DNA from: DSVZ01 sp964568145
Lineage (GTDB): Bacteria; Verrucomicrobiota; Verrucomicrobiia; Limisphaerales; J093
Assembly: GCA_964568145.1 (NCBI GenBank)
Contig: CAZMOZ010000001.1
Coordinates: 310,001 to 374,000 of the forward strand
Direction of reading: 5' to 3'
Length of the DNA stretch: 64,000 nucleotides
A program made the position numbers and the translations under genes. This document shows positions 33,868 to 42,509 of the stretch, piece by piece; within the stretch, counting starts at the first letter, position 1; every line of letters begins with the position of its first letter. The notes beneath the pieces are model-generated. The model did not search any database. It was not told the DNA's origin and saw nothing but the letters and a program-made list of their open reading frames with translations.

Positions 33868-35943
33868 ATGCAACCGGTTCTCCGTGCCCGGCCCAGCCCT
33901 CGTTGGTCCCGGACCGCCGCTTTGACCACGGCGGCGGCGGTCGCATTTCCCCTGGCGGCCCATGACAATCCGAACGCCACGGTGCCCGCCTTCCGGGCCT
34001 TGAAGGTGGAGGCCCCGCTCAAGGTGGACGGCGTGCTGGACGAGCCGTTCTGGGAACAATGCGAGGTGACCTCCGGCCTGCTGGACACGCGCTCGAACGC
34101 GCCAGCCGCAGACCAAACCCGCGTGCGGGTGGCCTACACCACGACGCACCTGTACCTCGCGGTCGAGTGCCTCGACAGCGACATGTCGAAATTGCACGCG
34201 ACCGAACAGCACGAGGACCGGCCCTTTGTCGGCGACGACTGGGTGGAGATTCATCTGGACCCGCCACACAATCACCGGGGCAAGTACGCGTTCTTCACGA
34301 ATCCACTCGGCACCCGCGCGGACGCGAACGAGGGCCCGTCCGGCATCTTCAACTACGGCTGGTCGGCGGACTGGGATTGCGCCGCGAAAATCGTGGCGGA
34401 CCGTTGGACCTTCGAGATGCGCATCCCGTTCACGGTCTTCAACTACTTCCGCGCCGACGACGCGACCTGGGGGTTCAACGTGACGCGCATGCAGCGTCGC
34501 AACGACGTGACCAGCTTCTGGAGCTACAACCCCACCGAGATGTACAAGCCGCGGCATTTCGGGCACCTCACCGGGCTGGCGCTGGCCGACACGGTGTTCG
34601 ACCGCAACTGGGAGATCACCCCGTACACGAGCGTGCGGGTGGACTTCAACGGCGACACGGACGTGGTGCTCAAGGCCGGCCTGGACGTGAGTTTCCGTCT
34701 CACCCCGGCCGTCACCACCGCCTGGACGCTGAATCCGGACTTCGGCCACATCGAGGCGGACGACGACACGATCGAGCTGCGCGACACCGAGCGGTTCCTG
34801 CCCGAAAAACGCCTGTTCTTCCGCGAGGGCGAGGAGTTGATGCGGATGCCGCACCGCGTTTACTACAGCCGGCGCATCACCGAGATGGACGCCGCCATGA
34901 AGGTGAGCGGCCTGCTGCCGGGCTTCAGCTTCAATCTCATGGACGTGCAGAGCGATTTCGCGCACGACGGGGATTTCCACGGCAACGCCGCGGTCCTGCG
35001 AGTGATGCAGGACGTGGGCGGGCGCTCCTACCTGGGGTACTACACGGACGCCTCCCACCTCGACGAGGGGCATTCCTACAACGGCAGCGTGGACGGCTAC
35101 TTCTTCCTCACGGACGCCTGGCGGGTGCGCTTCCAGGGCGCGGTGTCCCAGGACGAGCTGGAAAGCGCCTCCCAAGGCATCGCCAAGGACAGCCTGGATT
35201 TTCTGGGCGACGCCTCGGTGATCTACAGTCTCTATCCGTGGGACTTCGCGCTCACGTACACCGGCATCACCGAGCAGTTCAATCCCCTGCTCGGCTACAT
35301 CCCCCGGCGGGACATCTTCGGTCCGTCCGCGCTGGCGCAGTACCAGCAGCGGTCCAGCGAGCGCTGGTACAAGCAATTCTTCGCGAGCTACAACCCGCGC
35401 TGGTACCTGAACGACGCCGGCGACACCAGCGTCCGCGATCATTCGCTTTACTCCAGCCTCGTGCTCCGCAATGACGTGGGCTTCCGGCTGGGCTACGACC
35501 ACGACTACCACTCGCCCTACACCAACCAGCGCCTCCTGACCGGCCTCGACCTGTGGGCCTCGGACTACTACAAGGCGGTGAACCTGGGCTACGCCACCGG
35601 CGAGTTCGAGGAGGTCGCGTACAACGAATTCATCTGGGGCAAGCGGTTCAAGTTCTGGGAACGACTGCCCATCCGGCACGAGTTTGTGCTACGCTTTGAA
35701 GACCAGCCCGACGGCGACTCGGACACCGTCTGGCTGAACCGTGTGGTCACTGACCTGTACATCACGAAAGACATGTGGGTGAAGGCTTCCATTCAGAACC
35801 GCGACTCGGGCTTCCATAACTACAGCATCATCTACGGCTGGAGGCTCAAGTACAACACGTACTGGTACGTGGCTTTCAACGACGTCGAGGACGACGAGAG
35901 TCCCGGTCGCAGCGTGCTCACCAAGATCACCTACACTTTCTGA
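33868..35943 (+). CDS. DUF5916-type outer-membrane protein with CBM9-like N-terminus
   Basis: The product has 691 residues. After a signal-like start (TAALTTAAAVAFPLAAHDN) a CBM9-like domain follows: PLKVDGVLDEPFWEQCEV, VAYTTTHLYLAVECLDS, and DDWVEIHLDP with GKYAFFTNPLGTRAD. From about residue 250 the sequence shows alternating strands like an outer-membrane barrel and ends in ITYTF, a terminal Phe as in barrel proteins. FLPEKRLFFREGEELM is the DUF5916 signature. Such proteins may bind or admit glycans. The ATG at 33868 is chosen over a GTG at 33799. It stands alone between repeats. Confidence 0.8.
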   Translation: MQPVLRARPSPRWSRTAALTTAAAVAFPLAAHDNPNATVPAFRALKVEAPLKVDGVLDEPFWEQCEVTSGLLDTRSNAPAADQTRVRVAYTTTHLYLAVECLDSDMSKLHATEQHEDRPFVGDDWVEIHLDPPHNHRGKYAFFTNPLGTRADANEGPSGIFNYGWSADWDCAAKIVADRWTFEMRIPFTVFNYFRADDATWGFNVTRMQRRNDVTSFWSYNPTEMYKPRHFGHLTGLALADTVFDRNWEITPYTSVRVDFNGDTDVVLKAGLDVSFRLTPAVTTAWTLNPDFGHIEADDDTIELRDTERFLPEKRLFFREGEELMRMPHRVYYSRRITEMDAAMKVSGLLPGFSFNLMDVQSDFAHDGDFHGNAAVLRVMQDVGGRSYLGYYTDASHLDEGHSYNGSVDGYFFLTDAWRVRFQGAVSQDELESASQGIAKDSLDFLGDASVIYSLYPWDFALTYTGITEQFNPLLGYIPRRDIFGPSALAQYQQRSSERWYKQFFASYNPRWYLNDAGDTSVRDHSLYSSLVLRNDVGFRLGYDHDYHSPYTNQRLLTGLDLWASDYYKAVNLGYATGEFEEVAYNEFIWGKRFKFWERLPIRHEFVLRFEDQPDGDSDTVWLNRVVTDLYITKDMWVKASIQNRDSGFHNYSIIYGWRLKYNTYWYVAFNDVEDDESPGRSVLTKITYTF

Positions 35944-36018
35944 GGGCCTTCGCGGAGTAGCGGTCTGCTTTTGACGGACAGCACGGGCTGCAGTACACCG
36001 CACTTGCTACTGAATTTA

Positions 36019-36081
36019 ACCCACTTTCCGAAATTGGCCGTAACGCAGCGCGTCACGCCTGCCCAACTTCGGCTTTCGGGT
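36019..36081. repeat. Interspersed hairpin repeat, family A copy 6
   Basis: AACCCACTTTCCGAAATTGG, then GCAGCGCGTCACGCC, then AACTTCGGCTTTCGGG. The core is the inverse of copy 5 and the left arm has mutated. It is the first of three repeats in the 564-base gap 35944-36507. Confidence 0.7.
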
Positions 36082-36252
36082 CTATCCTGGCCAGAGCTGG
36101 GGCCTTCTAAACGAGATTGGACTTTGTCCAAGTCAGCACTGGCAATGCCAAAATGATCGCTGGTTGCGTCCATGCGGTCTCTTGCCGTGCCCAGACCGCA
36201 ACGCGGCCCTGCCAGACGATCAAAGGCCAGGGGGGTTGTCGCCCCCCCAACG

Positions 36253-36393
36253 AGCAACCTGCCGGTAGCCGGCCCCTGGCTCAGGGGCCGGAAGGTGTCG
36301 CCCTCCAGCGAGAGGCGCCCCACCCAGGAAAGGGTAGCCGGCCTTTGGCTCAAAGGCCGGGAACTGCTCGCCTTCAGCAAGGGGCAGCCTACT
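36253..36393 (+). repeat. Two tandem family C repeats
   Basis: The first unit is GTAGCCGGCCCCTGGCTCAG then CCCTCCAGCGAGAGGCGCCC (36253-36323). The second is GTAGCCGGCCTTTGGCTCAA then CTTCAGCAAGGGGCAGCCTA (36330-36393). Each has a first stem with compensatory changes (CCCTGGCTCAGGG versus CTTTGGCTCAAAG), so pairing is kept while sequence drifts. No gene is seen in 35944-36507. Confidence 0.8.
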
Positions 36394-36507
36394 TCCATGA
36401 CGCAGGTCTGAAGCCCGGTTTTCGGCCAGAAACTGAAGACTCCATATCCGTTCCAACCAGGAATTTCGTTTGAAATCGCTGCCGGCCATGACCAGACTCC
36501 CGTCCAC

Positions 36508-37749
36508 ATGACGGGTACGAACTTCCAGGCCGTCCGGGAACGCCTGACCCAACTCTACCTGGAGGACCCGCGTCCGTGGCTCGTCGGTTTCAGCGGCGGG
36601 AAAGACAGCACGCTGGTCGCCGCGCTGGTGTTCCGACACCCTCTCCGCCTCGATCGGGGAGAAGGTAGGGTGAGGTGTCGAGCTTCGTTCCAACGGCCCA
36701 GTTCCCTCCCGCCCGAACAACGCCAGAAAACCGTCACCGTCCTTGGCACCGGCACGCGCGTGGAAATCCCGGCCATCGCGGAAGGCGTTGAAACTGACCT
36801 TGATCGCATGAGACGCTGTTCGCAGCAGCATAATCTGAACATTGAAGCCCACCTGCTCAACCCCCCGCCCGTGCAATCCTTCTGGGTCAACGTCATCGGG
36901 CGCGGGTATCCGCCGCCCAACCGCATTTTCCGCTGGTGCATGCAACGGCTGAAGATTGATCCCGTCACCAGCTTCGTGAATAACGGCCGGACGAACGGCC
37001 ACTGGAGCGAAGCCATCCTGCATCTCGGCGCGCGCCGTGCCGAGAGTCCCACCCGCGCCCAGACGATGGCCGGACGCGAGAAGCGCAACGGCCTCAACCG
37101 CCATCCCGACCTCCCGCGCGTCTGGGTTTGCAACCCCATCGAATTCCTTACCACCAAAGAAGTCTGGGCCTGTCTGCTCCAAAAGCCGAACCCGTGGGGC
37201 GGCGACAACCGCCCGCTCTACAAACTCTACGCCAGCGCCTCAAACGGCGAATGTCCCATCCAGATTGACACCAGCACCCCCAGATGCGGCCGGTTCTCCC
37301 TCTCCGCCTCGACCGGGGAGAGGGCCGGGGTGAGGTGTCGAAATCGCTGGACCTGCACCGTCGTCGAGCGCGACAACAGGGTAGCGCGGGCGACTCGCCT
37401 GTGTGTGACGGCGACCCGCCGGCACAACAGCGAGGGCCTGCTCGCCAGCGGTGATGAACGCATGGAGAAACTCATCGAATTCCGCGAAACCCTTCTCCAT
37501 TACCAAGACCCGGCCAACGGCAAACGCGACCTCAAGCGCAAGAACGGCTCGGACGGCCCAGGCCCGCTCACCATCGAGGCCCGCCGCGACCTCCTTACTA
37601 AACTGCTCAAGCTCCAGGACGTGGTGGGCCTGAGTCTCATCAGCGACGACGAACTCTTTCTCATCCAACAACGCTGGAAACAACGCAGAAAATTTGCGCC
37701 GGACGGAATTCCCTCGTTCACGGCAGTTTTATTGGGCAAGATTCGGTAA
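36508..37749 (+). CDS. dndC: DndC-like PP-loop sulfurtransferase with repeat insertions
   Basis: The frame has 413 residues. It resembles DndC, the phosphoadenosine-phosphosulfate-reductase-like protein of DNA phosphorothioation: PP-loop VGFSGGKDSTLV (29-34), VEIPAIAE, FWVNVIGRGYPPPNRIFRWC then MQRLKID, HLGARRAESPTRAQ, NPWGGDNRPLYKLY, NGECPIQID and WTCTVVERD. Three palindromic insertions interrupt it in frame (36630-36691, 37292-37342, 37373-37430). At the second one the usual CGxSRFGCWTC is reduced, so one Cys of the cluster region is missing. No dndB, dndD or dndE is present. Function is doubtful. Confidence 0.75.
   Translation: MTGTNFQAVRERLTQLYLEDPRPWLVGFSGGKDSTLVAALVFRHPLRLDRGEGRVRCRASFQRPSSLPPEQRQKTVTVLGTGTRVEIPAIAEGVETDLDRMRRCSQQHNLNIEAHLLNPPPVQSFWVNVIGRGYPPPNRIFRWCMQRLKIDPVTSFVNNGRTNGHWSEAILHLGARRAESPTRAQTMAGREKRNGLNRHPDLPRVWVCNPIEFLTTKEVWACLLQKPNPWGGDNRPLYKLYASASNGECPIQIDTSTPRCGRFSLSASTGERAGVRCRNRWTCTVVERDNRVARATRLCVTATRRHNSEGLLASGDERMEKLIEFRETLLHYQDPANGKRDLKRKNGSDGPGPLTIEARRDLLTKLLKLQDVVGLSLISDDELFLIQQRWKQRRKFAPDGIPSFTAVLLGKIR
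36630..36691. repeat. In-frame palindromic element (family D) in dndC, insertion 1
   Basis: A 47-bp core has inverted ends CGACACC (36634-36640) and GGTGTCG (36674-36680) around CTCTCCGCCTCGATCGGGGA. Direct repeats GTTCC at 36630-36634 and 36687-36691 flank a 57-bp span, which is 19 codons. Removal of one span would join LVF to QRPSSLPPEQR. Confidence 0.8.
37292..37342. repeat. In-frame palindromic element (family D) in dndC, insertion 2
   Basis: GGTTCTCCCTCTCCGCCTCG, then ACCGGGGAGAGGGCCGGGGT, then GAGGTGTCGAA; 51 bases, 17 codons. It is closely related to insertion 1. It lies between the conserved CG and WTC of the Cys-rich region, where a few native codons seem lost. Confidence 0.75.
37373..37430. 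repeat. In-frame insertion in dndC, insertion 3 (7-bp direct repeats)
   Basis: ACAACAG at 37373-37379 and again at 37424-37430; the distance is 51 bases, 17 codons. The inserted part (GTAGCGCGGGCGACTCGCCT, then GACGGCGACCCGCCGGC) resembles the inner palindrome of families A and B. Removing one unit would restore VVERDNSEGLLASGDE, which is what the family has here. Confidence 0.8.
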
Positions 37750-37762
37750 GAAATTAATCGGC

Positions 37763-38653
37763 ATGAACACTTCGAAGCTAAAGAAACCCAACTCCTTCGC
37801 CGATTTCAAAACCGACGCCGCCAACTGGATCACGCTCGCCAGCGGTGAATATTACCCGGACATCCTGAAGGATGCCTGCGAGCTTTACAAACCAGTCCTC
37901 GTCCTGTTCGGGCAACTGCTCAAAAGCTCGGAATCTTCCACGCGACTGTTTCTGCAAATCGCCGATCACACGGACGGCTGGATGCGAGTCCAACTCGCCC
38001 GCGTCTTCCGCAAATACGTCAGCCCCGAGACGCCGGTCGAGATGCTCAAGAAAAAGACGCACGCCGAGAAAATCTGCCAGGAATTCGGGAAAGGCTTCCG
38101 TCCCATTCACAAAGTGCAGGCGGCTTTCGCCACCCGGCCCATTCCTGACGAGGCGCTTTGCGCTGTGCTCTGGGAATACAAGGATCGCGGCAAGAAAGGC
38201 TACGACCTGACCGAGCGGTTCTTTTCGCTGTTTCGCTCGGCGTTTCCCGACCTCGTCATCAAAGGCCCGGAGCGTGCGGGCAAAGATGTGTTGATGGGCG
38301 AAGTATTTGAAAACTATCCCAATCCAGGACGACCGGTTGACTTTGTGATTTACGACCAGTCGGGCAAGCAAGTTCTGGCCATCGGGTTGGCGCGTTACGA
38401 TTCCGACCGCGGCGGCGCGCAGGAGGATGACCGGACCGGCGGCTATCACAATTGCGCCACCGAAATCCTGGATTACGCCCGGAAGCGCCGCTTGCACACA
38501 AAAGTCATCTTCGTCAACGACGGGCCGGGGCTGTTGCTCGGTTCGATGTGCGATGACTATGCGCGGCTCGAAAAGAGCCGTCCCGGCAAGATTCTGGTCG
38601 CCACCCTGCGGATGGTTTCAGAGCGCATCACGCGCGAGTGGCTTACTTTATAG
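37763..38653 (+). CDS. Putative restriction endonuclease partner of the adjacent methyltransferase
   Basis: The product has 296 residues, mostly helical in the first 180. The region PVDFVIYDQSGKQVLAIGLA (191-210) followed by RYDSDRGGAQEDDRTGGYHN resembles a nuclease core in which a PD-(D/E)xK-type Asp is followed by a strand; the second acidic position would be the Gly in AIGLAR, so a key residue may have changed. I do not recognise the exact family. The gene ends 9 bases before a DNA methyltransferase start with the RBS AGGAG between, a typical R-M spacing. The assignment rests mainly on this context. Confidence 0.5.
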   Translation: MNTSKLKKPNSFADFKTDAANWITLASGEYYPDILKDACELYKPVLVLFGQLLKSSESSTRLFLQIADHTDGWMRVQLARVFRKYVSPETPVEMLKKKTHAEKICQEFGKGFRPIHKVQAAFATRPIPDEALCAVLWEYKDRGKKGYDLTERFFSLFRSAFPDLVIKGPERAGKDVLMGEVFENYPNPGRPVDFVIYDQSGKQVLAIGLARYDSDRGGAQEDDRTGGYHNCATEILDYARKRRLHTKVIFVNDGPGLLLGSMCDDYARLEKSRPGKILVATLRMVSERITREWLTL

Positions 38654-38662
38654 GAGCTTGCG

Positions 38663-40135
38663 ATGGCCACAGGAATTCCACGCACCCAATGGCAAGGGCC
38701 GCCCCGCCACATTGAGCCCAACGGTGCGAGCTCCGGCAAGACGGACGTGTTTTTGACTTACGAGGGCAAAAAGCCCGAGAGCGAAATCCTCAACACGCCG
38801 CCCGCGAAGTGTCGCGAACTCTGGGCGGAACAAACCGGCCAGCCCGCCCGCAACCGGCTTTATTACGGCGACAACCAGCCCATTCTCGCGGCTCTGGCCC
38901 GCGATCCCGCCATACGCGGCCGCGTCCGGCTCGTTTACATTGACCCGCCCTACGCAACGAAAAGTGTGTTTCAGTCCCGCAGCCAGGCCGACGCTTACGT
39001 GGACTTGCTGGAAGGCGCACACTACCTCGAATTCCTCCGCGAGCGCCTGATCCTGCTGCGCGAACTGCTGGCCGATGACGGCTCAATTTATGTTCACCTC
39101 GACGAGAACATGGCCTTCCTCGTCAAAGCCGTGATGGACGAAGTATTTGGCCGCGCCAACTTCCGCAACTGGATCACGCGCAAGAAGTGCAACCCCAAGA
39201 ACTATACGCGCAAGACCTACGGCAACGTTGCGGATTACATTCTGTTCTACACCAAAACGGACAGCTACGTCTGGCATCGCCCCGTCGAGGTGTGGACGCC
39301 GGAGCGCGCTGCCAAGGAATACCAGTATGTCGAACCGGGGACGGGCCGGCGTTACAAGAAAGTGCCCGTTCACGCGCCCGGTGTGCGCAACGGCGAAACC
39401 GGCAAGCCGTGGCGTGGCAAGCATCCCCCGCCCGGCAAACACTGGCAATACCCGCCCCGCGTCCTCGACGAAATGGACGCTCGCGGCGAAATCTACTGGT
39501 CGCCCACGGGCAATCCCCGCCGCAAAATCTACCTGGACCAGAGCGAAGGCGTGCCCGTGCAGGACATCTGGCTGGACTACCGCGACGCCCACAACCAGAA
39601 CATCGAAATCTCCGGCTATCCGACTGAAAAGAATCCCGCGCTCCTCAAGCGCATCATCGAAGCCTCCTCCAATCGCGGCGACATCGTGCTGGACTGTTTT
39701 TCCGGCTCGGGCACGACCTTGAGCGTGGCCGCGCAGGCTGGGCGGCGCTGGATCGGCGTGGACAACAGCCGCGAAGCCATCTCAACGACCCTGCGGCGAT
39801 TCGGCAAAGGCCTCGAACCGATGGGAGATTTCGTGGGCAAATCGGAATCCGCCGAGCGCGACGAGGAAGCCGAAGGGATGCTTTCGCTATTCGGCCCAGA
39901 AGAACCGGCCAAGCCGACGCCCCAGAACAAACAACTCCACTACCCAATAACCAATTTTACCTTGTTTGCTCAAGAGCCGCATGACCGCGAACTCGCCGAC
40001 ACGTTGGAACTATGGCGGGAATGGTGCGGCGAGGGCAAAGCCATGCAGCTTGCCGAGGACCCGATTCCCTACAGGACTGGGAAGTTGCAGAAGCTGCACC
40101 GGCACGGGAGACGCCGCAAAAAGGCGAGCCAATGA
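38663..40135 (+). CDS. Beta-class DNA methyltransferase (N4/N6 amino-methylating)
   Basis: The product has 490 residues. Motif IV DPPY lies at 94-97 (LVYIDPPYATKSVF) and motif I at about 344-350 (DCFSGSGTTLSVAAQ). This order, catalytic motif first, marks the beta group, as in type III Mod and many type II enzymes. LLEGAHYLEFLRERLILLRE and DDGSIYVHLDENM lie between, as usual. It methylates adenine N6 or cytosine N4 in an unknown target. The frame appears intact. The RBS TAGGAG lies 7 bases before the ATG. It is paired with the putative nuclease upstream. Confidence 0.9.
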   Translation: MATGIPRTQWQGPPRHIEPNGASSGKTDVFLTYEGKKPESEILNTPPAKCRELWAEQTGQPARNRLYYGDNQPILAALARDPAIRGRVRLVYIDPPYATKSVFQSRSQADAYVDLLEGAHYLEFLRERLILLRELLADDGSIYVHLDENMAFLVKAVMDEVFGRANFRNWITRKKCNPKNYTRKTYGNVADYILFYTKTDSYVWHRPVEVWTPERAAKEYQYVEPGTGRRYKKVPVHAPGVRNGETGKPWRGKHPPPGKHWQYPPRVLDEMDARGEIYWSPTGNPRRKIYLDQSEGVPVQDIWLDYRDAHNQNIEISGYPTEKNPALLKRIIEASSNRGDIVLDCFSGSGTTLSVAAQAGRRWIGVDNSREAISTTLRRFGKGLEPMGDFVGKSESAERDEEAEGMLSLFGPEEPAKPTPQNKQLHYPITNFTLFAQEPHDRELADTLELWREWCGEGKAMQLAEDPIPYRTGKLQKLHRHGRRRKKASQ

Positions 40136-40153
40136 TTTTAGGAGCTGCCGTAT

Positions 40154-41008
40154 ATGAGTTTGACCATTCATTTTCTGAACGTGGGAAAAGGGAATTGCGC
40201 CATCCTCGATTTCCCGTCCGGCGACCTCACGATGATAGACATCGACAATTCTCGCCTTGACGGTGACGGCGAGCTCACCGACCCAGTCGCGTATTTGAAA
40301 AGAGAGTTCCCCAACCGTTCGCTTTTTCGTTTCATCCTGACGCATCCTGACATGGACCACATGTCCGGGCTTCACGAACTTTCACAAACGGTCGCGATTG
40401 GGAACTTCTGGGATACGGAGAACACAAAATCGTTCCCAGACTCGGATTGGGAAAACTCCCCTTACGACCGAAAAGACTGGGAGACGTATCAGCGCCTTCG
40501 TGTCAGTGCGGAAAACCCAAGATGCTTACGGCTTCTCCAAGGTCAAACTTCAGATTGCTGCTGGACTCGAGATGGCGTGAAAATCCTCTCGCCAACCACA
40601 AAACTGGTTCGACTCGGCAACGAGGGAGACGATCCCGAATACAACCACCTCAGCTACGTGTTGCGAGTCCAGCACGCGGACCGCACGATTTTGTTTGGCG
40701 GTGATGCCACAGTCGAAGCGTGGAATGAAATCTAAGCGACTTGTGGTGCTGCGGCACTGAAAGCCGACGTGTTCGTTGCGCCACACCATGGAAGCGAATA
40801 CAACGTCAACGCGGACGTGTTCAAACACATCGCGCCAGATTTTGTCGTCGTGTCGGTCGCCAGTGGCGTGGACTACGATTACGATTATTACAGCCGCTTG
40901 GCTGCAAGACAGGTGCTCTCCACGAAATACTACGGCACAATGAAACTAACCGTGAAAGACGACGGAACATACCTGCCGATAACAGTTGAAAAGAACGGAG
41001 GCACTTAA
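40154..41008 (+). pseudogene. ComEC/MBL-fold hydrolase gene with one in-frame stop
   Basis: One frame runs from ATG 40154 (RBS AGGAG) to TGA 41008 and would encode 284 residues, but TAA at 40733-40735 interrupts it after VEAWNEI. On both sides the MBL fold is clear: TIHFLNVGKGNCAILD, ILTHPDMDHMSGL (metal-binding HPDMDH), TILFGGDAT, and after the stop FVAPHHGSEYNVN with the late His pair. A Tyr codon changed to TAA would explain it. The base composition is richer in A/T than most of the window, which suggests recent transfer. Confidence 0.85.
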
Positions 41009-41012
41009 TCGA

Positions 41013-41471
41013 ATGAAAAAGATTATCGTATTCTTGTTGGCCTTTCTGTTTGCGCTTGCAACCCTCTTGGCCGCGTTTCTCGCGGGGAAGTTGCCCTCGT
41101 GGATTGATGGCGTTCGATTATGGTTTCTATGTTTCCTCGTTGGAGGTGTCGGCGGCTGCGTGTATTGCTTACGCGGCGTTTATCTCAACGCGTGCGTTCA
41201 TAAACGTTGGGACGCGGACTGGCAGCCGTGGTATTACATTCGTCCGTTTGTCAGCATCGTATGCGGCGGCGCAAGCTGCCTGTTTCTCAAAGCGGGACTT
41301 CTCCTGCTGGAATCCACGCGCAAGGAGACTGCTACCGACCTCGGCTTTTTGGCTTTGTCGTTCATCGCAGGCCTCAACGTGGACAAGTTCATCGCCAAAG
41401 TGGAAGACATCGCCCAAGCCTCGTGGGGAATCGAAAAATCGCGGGCTGGCAAAGATCAGAAGAAAGAATGA
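41013..41471 (+). CDS. Four-helix membrane protein next to the MBL gene
   Basis: The product has 152 residues. Hydrophobic segments are IIVFLLAFLFALATLLAAFL, LWFLCFLVGGVGGCVYCL, FVSIVCGGASCLFLKAGLLL and DLGFLALSFIAGLNV. The tail IAKVEDIAQASWGIEKSRAG is cytosolic and charged. ATG 41013 follows the MBL stop by 4 bases with the RBS GGAGG. I do not recognise a family. Its coupling to the MBL gene suggests that the two proteins act together; the role is unknown. Confidence 0.65.
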   Translation: MKKIIVFLLAFLFALATLLAAFLAGKLPSWIDGVRLWFLCFLVGGVGGCVYCLRGVYLNACVHKRWDADWQPWYYIRPFVSIVCGGASCLFLKAGLLLLESTRKETATDLGFLALSFIAGLNVDKFIAKVEDIAQASWGIEKSRAGKDQKKE

Positions 41472-41520
41472 AGATTTCTCCTGAACAGAGTTATCGCCCG
41501 CGTGTTCGGTCAACGGGCCA

Positions 41521-41850
41521 GGCACGAACAACGGGCTGCTGGTGATTTCCGGCCAGCCCGGCAGCGGCAAGAGCCAGCTCGCGCTCGATTTGCTCGCGCA
41601 ATTGGGCAACTCCGGCGTTCGGTTCGTGTTCTTCGACATGAAAGGCGAACTGGAGGACGACCCCAACAATGTGGAGCAGCGCGCCACGCGCACCCAGTTC
41701 TTGAAACAGACCGGCGCGCGTTACGTCCGGTTGATCCAGGAGGATTTGCCCATCAACCCGCTGATCCGCCACCAGAACCCGCCCGAGAACGCCCAGGTGG
41801 CCTACGAAATCGCGAGCCTGATCCGTTGCTTCGCGCCGAATCCTCCGTAG
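41521..41850 (+). pseudogene. HerA/DptH-like ATPase, N-terminal piece
   Basis: GTNNGLLVISGQPGSGKSQL is a P-loop, followed by VRFVFFDMKGELEDDP and INPLIRHQNPPENAQVAYEI then ASLIRCFAPNPP and a stop. This matches the start of the HerA-type ATPase domain of DptH-like proteins. No start codon fits the expected N-terminus, and the frame ends within the domain. A second copy of the last part is found at 44196, so the locus held at least two copies. Confidence 0.6.
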
Positions 41851-42168
41851 CGTCGGGCATCCTTGCCTGACGTGGAGGGTGGGCTTCCAGCCACCCGGAG
41901 CAGACGCACGAAAGCACGAGCGCCTTCCGAGTTTCCGGACGCGTCCCGTGCCGCCGGAGAGTCCATTCCGCCGGGCAAGCTGCCCGGCTCCACGTCAGCC
42001 AGGATGGCCGACGCTACTTGCGCTACCAACGCCCTACCGATACCGATTTTCCGTCGCTGGCACTGCCGAGCTTTTCAACGCCAGTACGCCAAGACGCCAG
42101 GGGGAAGGGTTTTGGCTTGGGCGCTTTTCGCTTGGCGGCTTCGCGCCTTTGCGCCTTTGCGTTAAGTC
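41851..42168. other. Non-coding stretch between ATPase fragments
   Basis: No gene is seen. The stretch has a long imperfect palindrome (TAGCGTCGGGCATCCTTGCC at 41850-41869 with GGATGGCCGACGCTA at 42001-42015) and an arm pair around 41870-41995 (CTGACGTGGAG with CTCCACGTCAG). Then comes a GCCAAGACGCCAGG ... TTTGCGCCTTTGCGTTAA segment, like a widespread short repeat. It appears to be repeat-filled debris. Confidence 0.5.
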
Positions 42169-42243
42169 CGGCATCCGCGGCAAACTGCGAACCACCGGCC
42201 CGGCCCGGCAGTTCTGGAAGGATGGAGGGAAGCAGTTGGCTAA
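42169..42243 (+). pseudogene. HerA/DptH-like ATPase, extra copy of the C-terminus
   Basis: GKLRTTGPARQFWKDGGKQL closely repeats the end of the larger C-terminal piece (GKLQSTGLARQFWKDGGKQQ at 42951-43013). This shows a second copy of the gene end. It runs directly into repeat E1. Confidence 0.55.
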
Positions 42244-42245
42244 CG

Positions 42246-42386
42246 AAGCTCCGTCAGGAGCGACCTCTCTGTAGATCGCCGCGACCAAAATCCCACCAGC
42301 CCCGTCGGGGCGGCATATTCCGCTCCTGACGGAGCTTTGAATGTGTGCTGGCCGGAGTTCTACAAAGATGTCGCGCCTGCGGCGCT
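42246..42386. repeat. Palindrome-ended repeat, family E copy 1
   Basis: AAGCTCCGTCAGGAGCG (42246-42262) and its exact inverse complement (42321-42337) enclose a 58-bp core with CCAGCCCCGTCGGGGCGGCA. The copy continues to 42386 with TGAATGTGTGCTGGCCGGAG and TTCTACAAAGATGTCG, all shared with copy 2. Confidence 0.88.
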
Positions 42387-42509
42387 GACCCTTATGGAAC
42401 ACAAGGCCGAAGCAAGCCCCCGCCGGTGTGCAACACCGGCCAGACTGCCTACGGGGCTGTTGCCCAGGGAACACACGGCCGGCCTGCTACGCAACGCATG
42501 GACCTGCAC

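Noticed and set aside
33232..35679. 815-codon minus-strand frame opposite the DUF5916 gene
   Set aside because: Antisense shadow of a gene with clear signal, domain and barrel end; runs through repeat B3.
36253..36393. Possible CRISPR array or riboswitch
   Set aside because: Two units only, directly adjacent with no spacers; they match dispersed family C repeats that also occur after and inside gaps without regulated genes.
36131..36473. Short open frames between the DUF5916 gene and dndC
   Set aside because: They are translations of repeats A6 and C with no independent support.
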